Of a stretch of DNA of 64,000 nt, positions 1 to 12,148 are shown piece by piece; position 1 is the stretch's first letter; every line of letters starts with the position of its first letter. The DNA comes from Lagopus muta. Lineage: Eukaryota; Chordata; Aves; Galliformes; Phasianidae. The stretch is taken from the NCBI RefSeq assembly GCF_023343835.1, contig NC_064449.1, positions 4,377,778 through 4,441,777 of the forward strand, read 5' to 3'. Below the pieces are notes generated by a model. That model saw only the letters and a list, made by a program, of their open reading frames with translations, was not told the origin of the DNA and ran no database searches. Position numbers and translations under genes: made by a program.

Positions 1-73
1 TTCATGATCTAGTTTGTGACTGACAAGTGCTGGATTATTTGTTCCCCTCACTGAAAAAATATTTGTTTTGCAG

Positions 74-3000
74 ATCTTTGTTGAAATGTGGCTTCATCAT
101 TATTCCCTGGAAATGTATCAGAAAATGCAGTCCCCTCATGTCAAGGTAATAGATTGTATTTCGTTCACGTACATCATCTGATGTTTGATTTATCTTGGTG
201 TAAATCTTCTGTAGAGAATTTTTTGGTATACTGTTGTGAAGGAAACAAAATCTAATGAGTGTCTACAGGAGTGTGTCAGAACTGCTACTCTCCAGTTATG
301 GAAAAGGTTCCAAGTGTGTCACCCAGATTTGGCTTCATTGAAGAGGAAGTGGGGGTTTGTTTTTTTTTTAAAGAGGAATTTGTGGGATGGTCACAACAAT
401 ATCAAGAACCAAAGTATTCAATGACTAGAAAGACACCACTGTAAAGCCAGGTTAAATTGCACTGGGGTGAAATAACTGCTAAAATAACCTGGAATTGATT
501 TCAAGCATAACAGCAGTTCAGCATTACTGTTAACCTGAGAAATCAGAAAACTGTGTATCCACCTTACAGGATAAAGCCAAATTCAAAAGGGAAAGATTAC
601 TGGAGTGTCCTTGAGTTTTAAGTGTGTAACTGTTTGTATTCCAAAATAGATTTTTTTCAGCATAAAATGGAGTCAAAATTACTGTGTGGCTACAGAGTTC
701 GTGGCCATGTAATGCTTGCTGCTTTAAGCAGTTTGTGGGGGCCTGTCCACTAAAACTGTTGTGTGTAAAAACTGAGTATGTAACAGGGAGGCTCAGATCC
801 AAGGCACTATAAATGCAAAAGGAACTTTAAGGAGAATATGTTGATCTTTAGAACTGTTCTGAGTTTAGTGGGACTTCTGTAGGAGGGGAGAAAAATACAA
901 AGACTCTTCAAGATTCGTTTTTGTTTGAAAGAGCAATGAGAGCTGATTAATAGAAATTTTACTCCTTCACCAGGCTGTAAAGTAACGAGCATGTATGTTT
1001 TGCTGGGGAAGAGCTGCTGGGTTCTCTTAACACTGCAGTCAAACTTCAAGCTCCTATTAATGCTGAAGCTTTCACACTAGAGAGCCCCAGCAGCATGGCT
1101 GTGCACCAGTGCTTTGCTTGTCTGTATGTCTGTCAAGTCTTTGTGCATCAAGTGCTGTGCTTAAGCCAGAAGTGATTGCTAAACTTCTCTCCTCTGCTCA
1201 CCCTCTGTATTTCAGATGCTCTGTTAATTAGAGAGCAACAATTTAGACAGTAATTGGTGATAGATGGAGTCGTAGGAGAAGCTTAAAGCTGTTGAAAAAT
1301 CACTTTGTACTCCTCTGTGAGATGCATTAGGTTGCAATTTGAGGCCACTGCTGCCTGATAATACTGCTATCCTTTATGAGACGCAATCATGGATGTGCAA
1401 AATAAGTCTTTTTTAATGCCTGAAAGGGGAACAGGAATTTCTTATGATATCCAGAAACGGATGAAGGACCACTCTTGCAGGACCGAAGAGAGGTTCCATT
1501 TGAGTTGGGGACAGGACTGTTCAAAGTCAGTGTTGCTTAAACTAAGCTTTGTAGGATTTTGGGAGAATAGTCTGCTTAATAGTTCCTCAGATGAGAAAGC
1601 AGAATACACAGAAATGCAAGTTTTGTTTTAACCTAAGAGTAAGAGAGTTTGATTGGAAATCCAAGATCACTCTAAACCTTATTTATGAAATGACTACTAG
1701 CTGTGCAGATTCACTTGATGCCATTTATCCTTCTGTGTGTTTGGGAAGAGCAATTAGTAACTGGGTCCTTGTATCCTGAGACCTGTTTCACCACTGGTGA
1801 CTTGAAATGGTTAAATATCTGTACTGGAGTGTGGTGTGAGGTTCCACAGAACTTGCTCTTTCTTTGTCCAGCAGACAGACTTGTTTAGACTGATGGGCCA
1901 TCACCCCATTTCTTACTGTGCAGTGCTTCAAGGAATAACAGATTTTTCTTAAAACTTATTACTCTCATGTCATTACAAGTAGAAGAGAGGGAATGGGAAT
2001 GAGTAGTAAAGAATTGGAGAAGGTACTTTCCTACTTTACTGTTTTGAATTCGTCCTGGATCTGGTTCAAATCTGAGTTGTCACTGCTCATTATGCTGAGT
2101 TTCGCTGCTCCCTCCATTAATTCAACTGTTTCCCTGTTCTTTTACATTCTCCATTCATTTTCTCCTCATATGTTCCAGAGCCCAAGCATGCAGCATTTCT
2201 TTTCCTATTATTCCCTTCTTCTGTAATCACAATGAACTCTTACTAAAAAGTTGTTGATGCTTTATGTAACAATTCCTGACCTTGCAGTGCCAGGTGTCAC
2301 AGACCCCAGCAGTGCATGCAGAACACCCGTTAGGTGACAGGCTTTTGCTACTGATGCTGCAGCAGATGATGTGCTCAAGATGTTGAGGAACATGCAATAA
2401 CAATTCCACCACTCCAAGAAGAACATAAAACCAAAAGATACCAATCTGGCACTAGAGAAGATCGAGTAAGGACTGATCAGAGACAGCAGAGGTGTGATCT
2501 GGAGAGTTAGTTTAGATGCCTGACAGTAGTTGTTGGGATGTGTAGTGTACATTGCTTTATGTTCGTTCATTAATTCATTAATTTCATACATGTGTGTCAC
2601 TGTTTGCCACAGTATCCTGTTCACCATCACATTGTCAAAAAAATTCATCCAAGAAGGGGAGCAGTAGAGGCTTGCAGGGATTTTAGTGTTAAGGCCATTT
2701 GCATGAGCTCATAACACTGTACATTAGGTCTCTTGCTTGCTTTTGTGTGCACTTGATGTTTCCCAAACAGTAAAAGCAATGTCCTCTTCTGAGGAAATTC
2801 ACAACCTGCAAGCCTCTCAGGTGGGCTTTAAGTAGAAAGAAGGTGACTGAGGAGTTGTCTGAACTGGGAGCATATTGATCACACTAACACTCATCATGAA
2901 AAGCCAACCTTTTCTCCTTCTTTCTCCTTGGGAGAAAGAAGAAAATATTTGAGTTTCTTCCTGGTACACAAACCCTGCTTCTCTAGCACTGCAGGAAAAA

Positions 3001-6000
3001 ACAATAAAGGTTTCCAACTAGCATAAAAAAGCATGCATAAAAATGAACATTTACTAACTACTGGGGGGAAAAAAAAACACTACAAAGCCTTGTTGCTGTA
3101 TTCAGCTTCTGAAATGGGGAGTTTGGATCAGTTGATCTTATGGACCTGATGCTCCATGGTTTATTTGGGAAAAGCTCTTTATCCCAAACCACTGCCTGCT
3201 CTAAGGACAGCAAAAACAAAAAAAGCCAAACCCACAGCCACAATTCTTTCACTCCTACTTGTATTTGCAAGTTGATAAAGGCTATGAAAGGCTGTGGAAT
3301 CATGCTACTGAATAACAGAAGAGGATACTGTGGCTGCAGTTGTTATTGTGACATGTTGTTCCTGACTGTATTTGTGATGTTCATTTTTCCCCACCCCCTT
3401 CTTCCTTGGGCTCATTCTCACTTTTATTTTTTTTCTCTTGCTCTCTTCTCTCCTTTTTCCCCCTCACCCCTTCCTTTTTTGTTTCTGTTGTCTCAGCTGG
3501 AGGTTCTCCACTACCGACTCAGTATCTCCAGTAAACACCACGGTAGTCCTGCCCACTCCAGCTACCAGGCCCTCCACGCATACCAAGTATTACCATCTTT
3601 TCATTTTGTTTCCTTTTAAAAAATCTTGTTCCATCTTACAATCTGCAAAGCGTGCTGGTGCTCGTGGAAAAAGGCACTGCATGGTTTAATAACCTGATTG
3701 AGTACAAACTACTGAGGTATGATACACTTCTAGTAAAAGCAGGTAGTGAGAGGTACTAGCAAAGGCCATGGAGAAAGCAGTTAAAGTTCAGTGTGTATGA
3801 GGACTAATTGGGAACTATGTATTTAGAATGCATTCTTGTAATGCACTGTAGGACATTTGTTATCAGCTGTGCTAACAACTTTTGACATCCAAACTGGCCT
3901 CACTGATTACACACTGCTGCCTCTCAGAAACTAATAATTTAAGCAAACCTTGAATGGAGGAGTAGATCAGAATTGGCATGGCTGTAATTCAGAATGAAAG
4001 TAGTTCATGCCTGGTTTGTGTGGGAGGTTTTTGTTGTTTTCAGCCAGTGAAATGCCATGGGATAGTACTGATTTGTAGTGGCAGTGTGAACTTGATTGTC
4101 CTGCTTTGCAAAATGACACAAGTGGTACACTTGCAGATTGTTCAGGAAATGTGCATGCAAGAACATTCCTGTTGGAACGGATTGCTGATTTCTCTTTCCT
4201 TACTTCAGTCCTTTATTCATTGGGTTTTCATTTTGGGAAAGGGGAGGGCTAAGAGTATGCAGTATAAAGCTCTTATCACATTGCAAGGCTCTTTGGCACT
4301 ACATGAAATTTTCCTGCTTTTAAATTTGCTATTTTTGTATGAAGTACTGTGAAATCTCAGGATACTGCTTAAAAAGGAAAATAGGAAATATTGCTTGGCT
4401 GCTGCTGCAGCCTAACCTGAAGTCTGGGGGGGGGGGGGGGGGGAGGGAGAGAAAAAGTTATGAGGAAACCCTTAAAGCAGTAACGTTCATTGTTTTGCTC
4501 ATCTGGGCTAGGAGAAAAATAACTCCTAAGTGAAAAAACTAATGTGACCTGAAGTCATGTACTGAAATGGTATTTCTGCAGGTTCCAAAGGTACTTTCAC
4601 ATGGAGCCTAGAATTTCTAGAGAATAACACCTATCGGCCTATAGCAGGATATTAAATGTTTCTGATTACTTCTGGACATCTTTATCTAAACTCCTTAGGA
4701 CTCCAGATAACATGCTTACATAGTCGGGGCTGTCAAGAACACAAGCAAGACTTTCCATAGAACTGATAACAGGTTATGTGAGGTTCCTCAACTGGAACGG
4801 ATTTGTCTGTACCACGTTAACAGACCTGTCAAGCCTTGGTTCTTTTCCTGGAGGCATCTTTGTAGTCTCTAACCCTAAGAAAAACTTTTGATGCGATAGG
4901 AAATGTAAACATCTGTCTTACTTCAGGCATCACAGACAAAAAGGACACACACATATAATAATTATATGCATGTACGTACATACATAGCTGTAGTAGTCAA
5001 GAAGCAGAGGCTTTTGGTATGAAATAGTTAGTCCTTGTAATGCTATAATGGGATGATAATAGCAAGGTGGCAAAGTCTTTGACTACAGCAAGAGAACAAG
5101 CCCAAATGCAGCAGCCATGGACACAGAAATGAAGGAAAAGAACTGCTTACCTTTAGAAAGCCTCAGGTAGGTAGGGGGTCTCCAGCAAGAGATGCTTTCA
5201 CCTTCACTGCCAACCTTTAAATGAAGGCCACATCCTGGCTGCACCCCTTCTGGTCACTCAGGTACATTGCTTGCACCTGAGCTGCCCTGCCCTGCCTTCC
5301 CTAGGTGCTCAATCACTGGTTCAGGCTATGACTTAGCATTTCCACTACAGTCCCCTAGAGTTGTATTCAGAAATCTTACCTCAGCATGGCTTCATTATGG
5401 CATTCTGGAAGCCTCTTGCAGCTACTAATACATGTTTCCAGCATCTTCCATTATACTTGCAGCTGCAACTTTAGTTTCACGTACACTCTGCTTGACCTTC
5501 TAGAAATACGAGAGCTGTGAGTCTTAGAATACAAATGGTATCTTAAAATTCACCTTCAGTAGCGGATTGAGGTTAGTTCACTACTCCTAAAGCAGATTAC
5601 AGTAGCAAAGGAGTTAACACTTTGTTTTCAGACTGTGCAGCAGCCCAGCTCTGGTGTTGGGCCTAGGAGAGCTAGTTCCTTTCTCACCACATTCATCTCC
5701 CTGCCGTATCACACACTCGCTCATTTGTTAGCAGAGTCACTGTGCCTCACCATCACTCCTTGTGCTATTCCTACCTGGCTACTTCTACCTGTAACAGTGC
5801 TAGAAGTAACAGGATCGTGCAGGAACTTGAAGCAGTACATATTCTTTGCATAACTTTCTAGCATTATTCTTTCTTATAAGCCATAGGAGTACCAGCAGAG
5901 TAAGGAGAACTCTAAGGAAAGTCAGGCAGGAGTGTAACAAAAGGGGTGTGCTATTCACAGCAACCAACTTAAAACCATAATGAAAGGCTGAACACTCTTA

Positions 6001-9000
6001 TTTCAGATAGGCTGAAATCTACACAGATTCTATTCTGTTATACACACCCATAGAGAGTGCTACCTTGAAATTCACTGCCTTAGAATACCTCAGGTGCTTT
6101 TTCTTACAATCGTAGTGAACTGATGATGGCAGAAGCCTGATGCAGTTTGTCCTGGGCAGCAAGCCTGTCTAAAGTTACCTGGCACCAAACTACAGTGAAA
6201 AGCTTAAAAGAAAGAGAGCATTTATGTTTCAATTTCTATTCTGAAAATGCCATTTTTCTGAATTACCTCCTGGAGTGTTAGTGTACAGTGGTAGTGCTGA
6301 CTCTCTTCCTGTCTTCCTTTAAATCCAGGAATCTTTTAAGCCCACTGAAGAGCACGTGCTGGTGGTAAGACTGCTCGTGAAACATCTGCATGCTTTCAGT
6401 AACAGCCTGAAACCAGAGCCTCTCTCCCCTTCGGCCCATTCCCACACAGCCAGCCCGCTGGAAGAGTTTAAAAGGTAAGTAGGTGCATGAGCATTCTGTC
6501 TCTGGAACAGATAGTTTTTCTGCCTGGCAAACTCTGTTTTCATGAGATGTTGGAGTTGTTTTGATAGTTAAATTGAGAGGTGCATTACTCAAAGTACTGG
6601 AGTACGTATGTGAAAGATTACGGATAATATTTCTCGTATTCGTTAGATAGGAAGTCAGCTTCAGAATGCAGATGTCCTGCTGCTAAGCTGGTCTTGTTTT
6701 GCTACCAGTCAAAAAAAAAGAAGATGCTAACAGGATTCCTGAGCTGAGGTTAATGGAGAGTTTTACACATCAATTTGAGTTGAAATTAAATGGCTGGTAG
6801 CTTCAATTAAGGGGAAAAAAATAAAATTGGCTCAGTCTCTTCTGTATTTGCCTTTCTGGAAGTGGATTGGGTTGTTAGTTTTAAGACTTACTGCTGGTTT
6901 ATGTGTTTGAACTCAGGCTGTTACTGAATCCGTTTACAGGGTTGTGATTCCTCGGTTTGTCCAGCAGAAACTTTATATCTTTCTGCAGCACTGCTTTGGT
7001 CACTGGCCACTGGATGCCTCTTTCAGAGCGGTACGTACCTGCTTATCTGAGAATGCACTCAACAAAACTAGTGCTCAGTTACTGCTGCTTAGCACCATTC
7101 TCTTGTTTTTTGTTGTTTTTTCCCTGAAGCAGTGAAATTCTTTATGTAACCACATACATTTAATGTTAGGGAAAGAGTATGGATGTATTAAAAAAAGACT
7201 GATAGGTTTTGTGGCAGCAGATGCTTTAGACAGTGAAAGTGGTGGTTGCTTGAAAGAGTAGTTACTCTTAAAACAGATACATTCTTGCAGGTATTAATTT
7301 CTGCATTGTATCTAATACAGTATATCATAAACAGAAGTAATACAACATTTATGATAGCAAGATCTTGCAAATATTACGTTCTACAAGGTTGTCATTTAAT
7401 TAAGAGTTGAAAAATTAAGGATGTAACAGACAGGTACTGCTTAATAAAGCTATAGTCAGCTATATTGCATTTTTTGAGGAATTATAGAAGGCAAAATGTC
7501 AGCCAAAAAGCTTTACAGAGCCCATGGCTTCTGTGCAAGTAAGACTTTACTGTTTTTTATGTGTGGTTTTTGCTTAGGTTCTTGAGATGTGGTTGAGTTA
7601 CTTACAGCCATGGAGGTATGCTCCTGAAAAGCCACCTCAAACTGCAGAGCTCTTGCCTCGCAGCGTGTCAGAGAAATGGTAAGTAGGAAAGCAGCTGAGA
7701 GTCTGAAGCAAGTCTCAAGTTTATGCAATCCTGAGTACATCACCAGGATTTCAGATAAGTATTCCCTAATGTAAATTAGCTTCCTGCACAAGATCAGAAA
7801 TTATTTCTTACAATACCTTTTGTTCTGAGAGTATTCTTTTGTCTCGGTGCAAACAGCTCATCTTTTCAGAGATAGTACAAAAACATTCCCTTAGTGAATT
7901 CCTAAATAATTATTTAAATAGCTGTACTCACAAATTCTGTACTCACTCCTTACAGGGCTGCCTTCATTCAAGAAAATCTACTTATGTATACTAAGCTGTT
8001 TGTAGGATTTTTGAACAGAACTCTTCGAACAGACTTGGTCAGCCCAAAAAATGCTCTGATGGTGTTCCGAGTAGCCAAGGTCTTTGCTCAGCCCAACCTA
8101 GCTGAAATGATCTTGAAAGGTAAATGGATATTTTGACATCTCATGCTGTCCCGTCTCATTCTTTCATCTCAATAGGTACCAACCTACCTCAGAAGTACTG
8201 AATAGATATACTTTTGTATTTTAGGTGCCATTTTACCCTGCAAATATCTGCATGTCTTCATGTTAGTTTGTAATACTGGTTTAGTATGTCTACAGTCACC
8301 ATCACATTTCATTGCACAAATTTTCCTTGAAGAATGAAGAACACAACATTGGGTGTTTATCATAAAGTTAGTATTTGGTTATTTAAGCTCAGGGTTAGGT
8401 AGTCTTTTACTCCTCAGTGTGTTTATGCTTAACAAAAGAAGTAGGCAGCTAATCACATTGCATTTAAGGATAACTAGGAAACAGGAAATTCAGGAGAGGC
8501 GAGATTTAACAAGTATTAAAGTATTGTGATTCTCCAGTGCCTTCAATGAAAACTAATTATAGACTTAAAATGCTGTCTGTACAGTTGGCATTTAGATACA
8601 CTCTGATTTAAGAAAATGTAAAACACCCTAACCCAACAACTAACCCAACAACCTTAAGATGCCTTGCAGCTACACTTTGTTCAGCCAAAACCTGGAATAT
8701 CATATAACCATCTTCACTACTCCCTCAAACTTTAGGAGAACAGTTATTCCTGGAGCCAGAACTTGTTATTCCTCATCGTCAACACCGACTTTTTATGACT
8801 CCCACACTTGGTGGAAGCTTCTTGTCATCGTGGCCTCCAACTATTACAGATGCCTCATTTAAGGTGAAGAGTCACGTTTACAGCCTGGAAGGACAGGACT
8901 TCCAGTACAAACAGATGTTTGGCACAGAAGTCAGGAACTTGGTAAGCAACAGGCATCTTGTCACATGTCTTTTGATTTTGACAAGTGGTCTCTTAATTCT

Positions 9001-11627
9001 GAGCATCCATAGCATCCATGTTACAGAAGTTAGGAGTGGAAAACTTCACTCTACTCAGCTGTAAAAATCTACTTACTCTTTGGTAAATAAGTTAACTTAA
9101 GGGCTTGCCAGTTTCTCTTTTCCAATGTTTGCTATGAACTTCTGATTCATTGTATGGAGCTATGGAGCAGTATCCGTCAGCCAGTCTGATAACTCCAGCA
9201 GGCAGAGGAAAAAAAGAAAAGCAGGTGGAAAAAAGAAAACATGTCTTAAATATTTCAACCTCAGTGAATGTATGTTCATTGGAAATGCAACTACTACAAG
9301 TTAACATGAACTAAGTGAGCAAGTTTGCTGGGCTTGCTCCCTGTCAGGTGTGAAGGCATGGTTTTATCCACACATATTGATGCTTAAAGGTCCTTTACAG
9401 CTCAAGTTTAATTATTTTCTTTGTTTCAGGTGTTAAAACTGGCTCAGCTGATCTGCCAGGCACAGCAGACAGCAAAATCCATATCAGACCATTCAGCAGA
9501 GACAACAGCTAGCCATTCCTTCTTTTCATGGTTTAAGTTCACACCATCTGAGATGAACGGTTCCTACACTGGCAATGACCTTGATGAAATTGGACAAGAC
9601 AGCATCAAAAAAACAGATGAATATTTAGAAAAGGCACTGGAATACCTATGTCAAATCTTTAAGGTATGCAACACCTCTTTAATAAATTCTAGTGAGGCAG
9701 TACAAACAAGAGTCAGGATTCCTCAAATACACTTCTAGCTCTCTTACACTTTTTGGATCACAAAGCCATCCAGTGGCCCTGCCAGAAAACCTGTAAATAT
9801 CACTTAGGCTTGACTTCACCTAAATACTTCAAAATACATTTCCATATAAATAGAACTGAATTTCTAATTATCAAGTCCACTGTAAGTAACCATTTTATTG
9901 GACTCTTCTGTAGTTTATATGAAACCTCAGTCTTAAGTTGTACGTACTCTCATGTTTACAAAGAGACAGCGCACAGCCTAGACTTGAAAATCAGTCCCAT
10001 ATCTTCTAAAGGTAAAGAACTACAAGAAATAAAACATGTATCTGCAACTCTAGATAAAAGGATGACGTAGATATTCTCTTTTTATTTCAACTTAGAACAG
10101 GTTAAGTTCTGTTTGCTACATACACTCATGATAGAATTGATGGAAAGGACAGCTATTTTGGAGCTCTCCTGGAGAAAGGGGATATCAAACAGAACACTTC
10201 TCTGGGATTTGATAAATATGGAAATCAAGACTTCATCTCCTTTTTATTTTTAACAGAGGTGCTTTTAGGGATTTCTTGGTACTTGTGCTGGCTGTCAAAG
10301 GCATCCACTGCTAAGGAGCTTGTGAAAGGAGAGGTAAATGAAATAGATGTTCTAAAAATTACTGTAACACTGTGTCATTCTGCAATAGCTGAATGAAGCC
10401 CAGCTGACCCAGATGATGATGAAGTGTGGGACGGCTCAAGATGAGAATGGAAAAAAACAGCTTCCAGACTGCATTGAAAGTGAGGATGGCCTCATTCTTA
10501 CACCCCTTGGTCGGTACCAGGTGAGAAGAGAATCATTCAGTACTGCTGCCCTCGCTTGTTCTTGAGAAAACAAGTTGTCCTACATCCCAAAAAACGTAAT
10601 TTTTCTGGGAGTAAGAAAGCTGTCAGTATAAAGGCATTTCAGTGGGAGCTACACTATGCAGGGTTTATGTTTTCATTTCTAGATGATAAATGGCTTACGT
10701 AGATTTGATGTGCAGTATCAAGGGGACACTGAGCTTCAGCCCATACGCAGTTATGAAAACGCCACTCTTGTCCGCCTCCTGTATCGTTTATCCTCAGCAC
10801 TCAATGAAAGGGTAAGTACAGCACCCTGTTCTTCATCACATCTGCACACAGAATGCTTGATGCTTAATGCTTTGTTCTTGCACTCTCCCCTTCATTGTGG
10901 GTGTGCAGTGGTATATGCTAATAATGGATGTGTGCATAAATATTTCCTAATAGCATTAAGCCTGCTAGTTTACCTCTCATTTTGCTTTCCTTACACAAAA
11001 CACTCAGAATATTTTAAATGCATCTTTATGTTTGAGCAAGGAGAATATAATTAAGAATTAATATTCCTAAATCAGGATAAAGCAAGTCTTTTCCTTCCTA
11101 TAGGCATTATAGACTCAAGGGAAGTCCAGAGTTAAATAGAAGAATTGCTTTTAGTGTATTTGATGCATTCTTAGAATTTCCTGTAACACTTTCCCCCTGT
11201 ATATTCATGCTACAAATGAAGAAAACTGTAAAATAAAGCGATGCTTACTTTATACCATTAGTTGCACTAGAATACTAACGTTTCAATTTTCTTACCTCAG
11301 TTTGCTGAGCAGATGGAAGTGCTTTGCTCCAGGGAAGATTTTATTGGCAGATTTTGTTGCTACCATCTTACAAACCCTCACTTCGTACACAAAATCAGGT
11401 ACAGTCCTGTGCTGAAGGACAGAACAAACCGGAACTGGGGACCAAGAATCAGTCTGAGGTTTCTGGCTAGCTACAGGACCCTTATTTCCTTGCTAATGCT
11501 GTACTTCATTGCATCCTGGTTTTATATTGGGCCAGTGGGCTGCACGTTCATTATCCTCTTCAGCTATTTTCTTTATGCTGTAATAATGACTTTCTTCTTT
11601 GAAGGACGGAAACCACATGAACACTGA
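74..11627 (+). CDS. SMPD4: SMPD4, sphingomyelin phosphodiesterase 4 (3' part, 11 exons, 5' end outside window)
   Basis: Neutral sphingomyelinase 3 family protein of the ER and nuclear envelope; vertebrate members are linked to nuclear-pore biology and microcephaly. Coding exons, each flanked by AG/GT: 74-145, 3497-3586, 6329-6474, 6940-7030, 7578-7678, 7956-8119, 8736-8941, 9430-9663, 10389-10520, 10683-10811, 11301-11627. They sum to 1692 nt, 563 residues plus TGA, with all phases consistent. I recognise the family from blocks such as [40 protein letters not shown] and [10 protein letters not shown]. The last exon encodes two hydrophobic segments (roughly 11476-11530 and 11535-11605) before a short polar tail ending in RKPHEH, matching the known C-terminal membrane anchor. 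About 300 N-terminal residues should lie left of position 1, judging from the human length of about 866. The family lacks the classic catalytic motif of other sphingomyelinases, so the enzymatic label rests on literature. The identification is near certain. Confidence 0.96.
146..3496 (+). other. SMPD4 intron (3.35 kb) before the candidate cassette exon
   Basis: No further gene is visible. The reading frames here are short and lack family features. The last 110 bases are almost pure pyrimidine and form the acceptor region of the next exon. Confidence 0.6.
3497..3586 (+). other. SMPD4: SMPD4 probable cassette exon (90 nt, 30 codons)
   Basis: The exon reads [11 protein letters not shown]... to ...YQALHAYQ. 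It starts and ends in phase 0, so skipping it removes exactly 30 residues. The acceptor follows a pyrimidine tract of about 100 bases (roughly 3380-3496). The donor is CAA|GTATTA, which lacks G at -1 and has T at +5, so it is weak. Known human SMPD4 isoforms differ by about 29 residues in this region; that is from memory. Alternative use in this species is inference. Confidence 0.7.
4426..4443 (+). repeat. 18-base G homopolymer in an SMPD4 intron
   Basis: An uninterrupted run of G is followed by a GA-rich stretch (gagggagagaaaaag). It lies in the intron between exons 3497-3586 and 6329-6474. It can form a quadruplex and its length is likely to vary or be miscalled. Confidence 0.95.
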
Positions 11628-11653
11628 GTTTCTCCTGTCACTATACTTGTAAA

Positions 11654-11659
11654 AATAAA
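11654..11659 (+). terminator. SMPD4: SMPD4 poly(A) signal AATAAA
   Basis: A canonical AATAAA lies 27 bases after the SMPD4 stop codon and is followed by AT-rich DNA. This implies a very short 3' UTR of about 50 bases. A longer alternative form cannot be excluded. Confidence 0.75.
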
Positions 11660-12142
11660 TGTTCAAAGGATAATTACCCTAGGATAGCCAATGAGTAAAA
11701 TGTTTGAATTATCAGATACCTTAAAATATTTTTAATATCAAATTCAATTGAGTTTTTAATGTAAATTTTATTTTTATAAAAGTCTTCTTACGTGTTTGAG
11801 TGAATGTGACTTTTTTTCAGGGTGGGAAGAACAAGCCATCACACTGAAAACACAAAGTCACTGTTATCTGCAGTGCAGTCTAGTCTAGAGACATAGGGGA
11901 TATTTGGCTGCATGGTACAGCACTCAGAGGGGTTCTATGAACTTACTATGTCCAAATCTACAATTCAGCTTATTCCATGCTGTAGTGTGGAGGACTCTAT
12001 CCTTCAAAATAACCTGCACACATTTAGATACCTCAAAAACATAGCATTCATTAAGTTTGTTCTCCAAACTAAGTTAGGGCTACATCACAATCACTGCTTT
12101 GTTTCTTTAGCAATGTAACAAAAAAATACATGTACAAACATT

Positions 12143-12148
12143 TTTATT
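12143..12148 (-). terminator. MED15: MED15 distal poly(A) signal (AATAAA on minus strand)
   Basis: TTTATT on the plus strand reads AATAAA on the minus strand, about 3.14 kb after the MED15 stop. It is the last canonical signal before the SMPD4 3' end, so I take it as the distal cleavage site candidate. Confidence 0.55.

Noticed and set aside
8628-8651. CTAACCCAACAA repeated twice, telomere-like
   Set aside because: Only two imperfect units; not an interstitial telomeric repeat.
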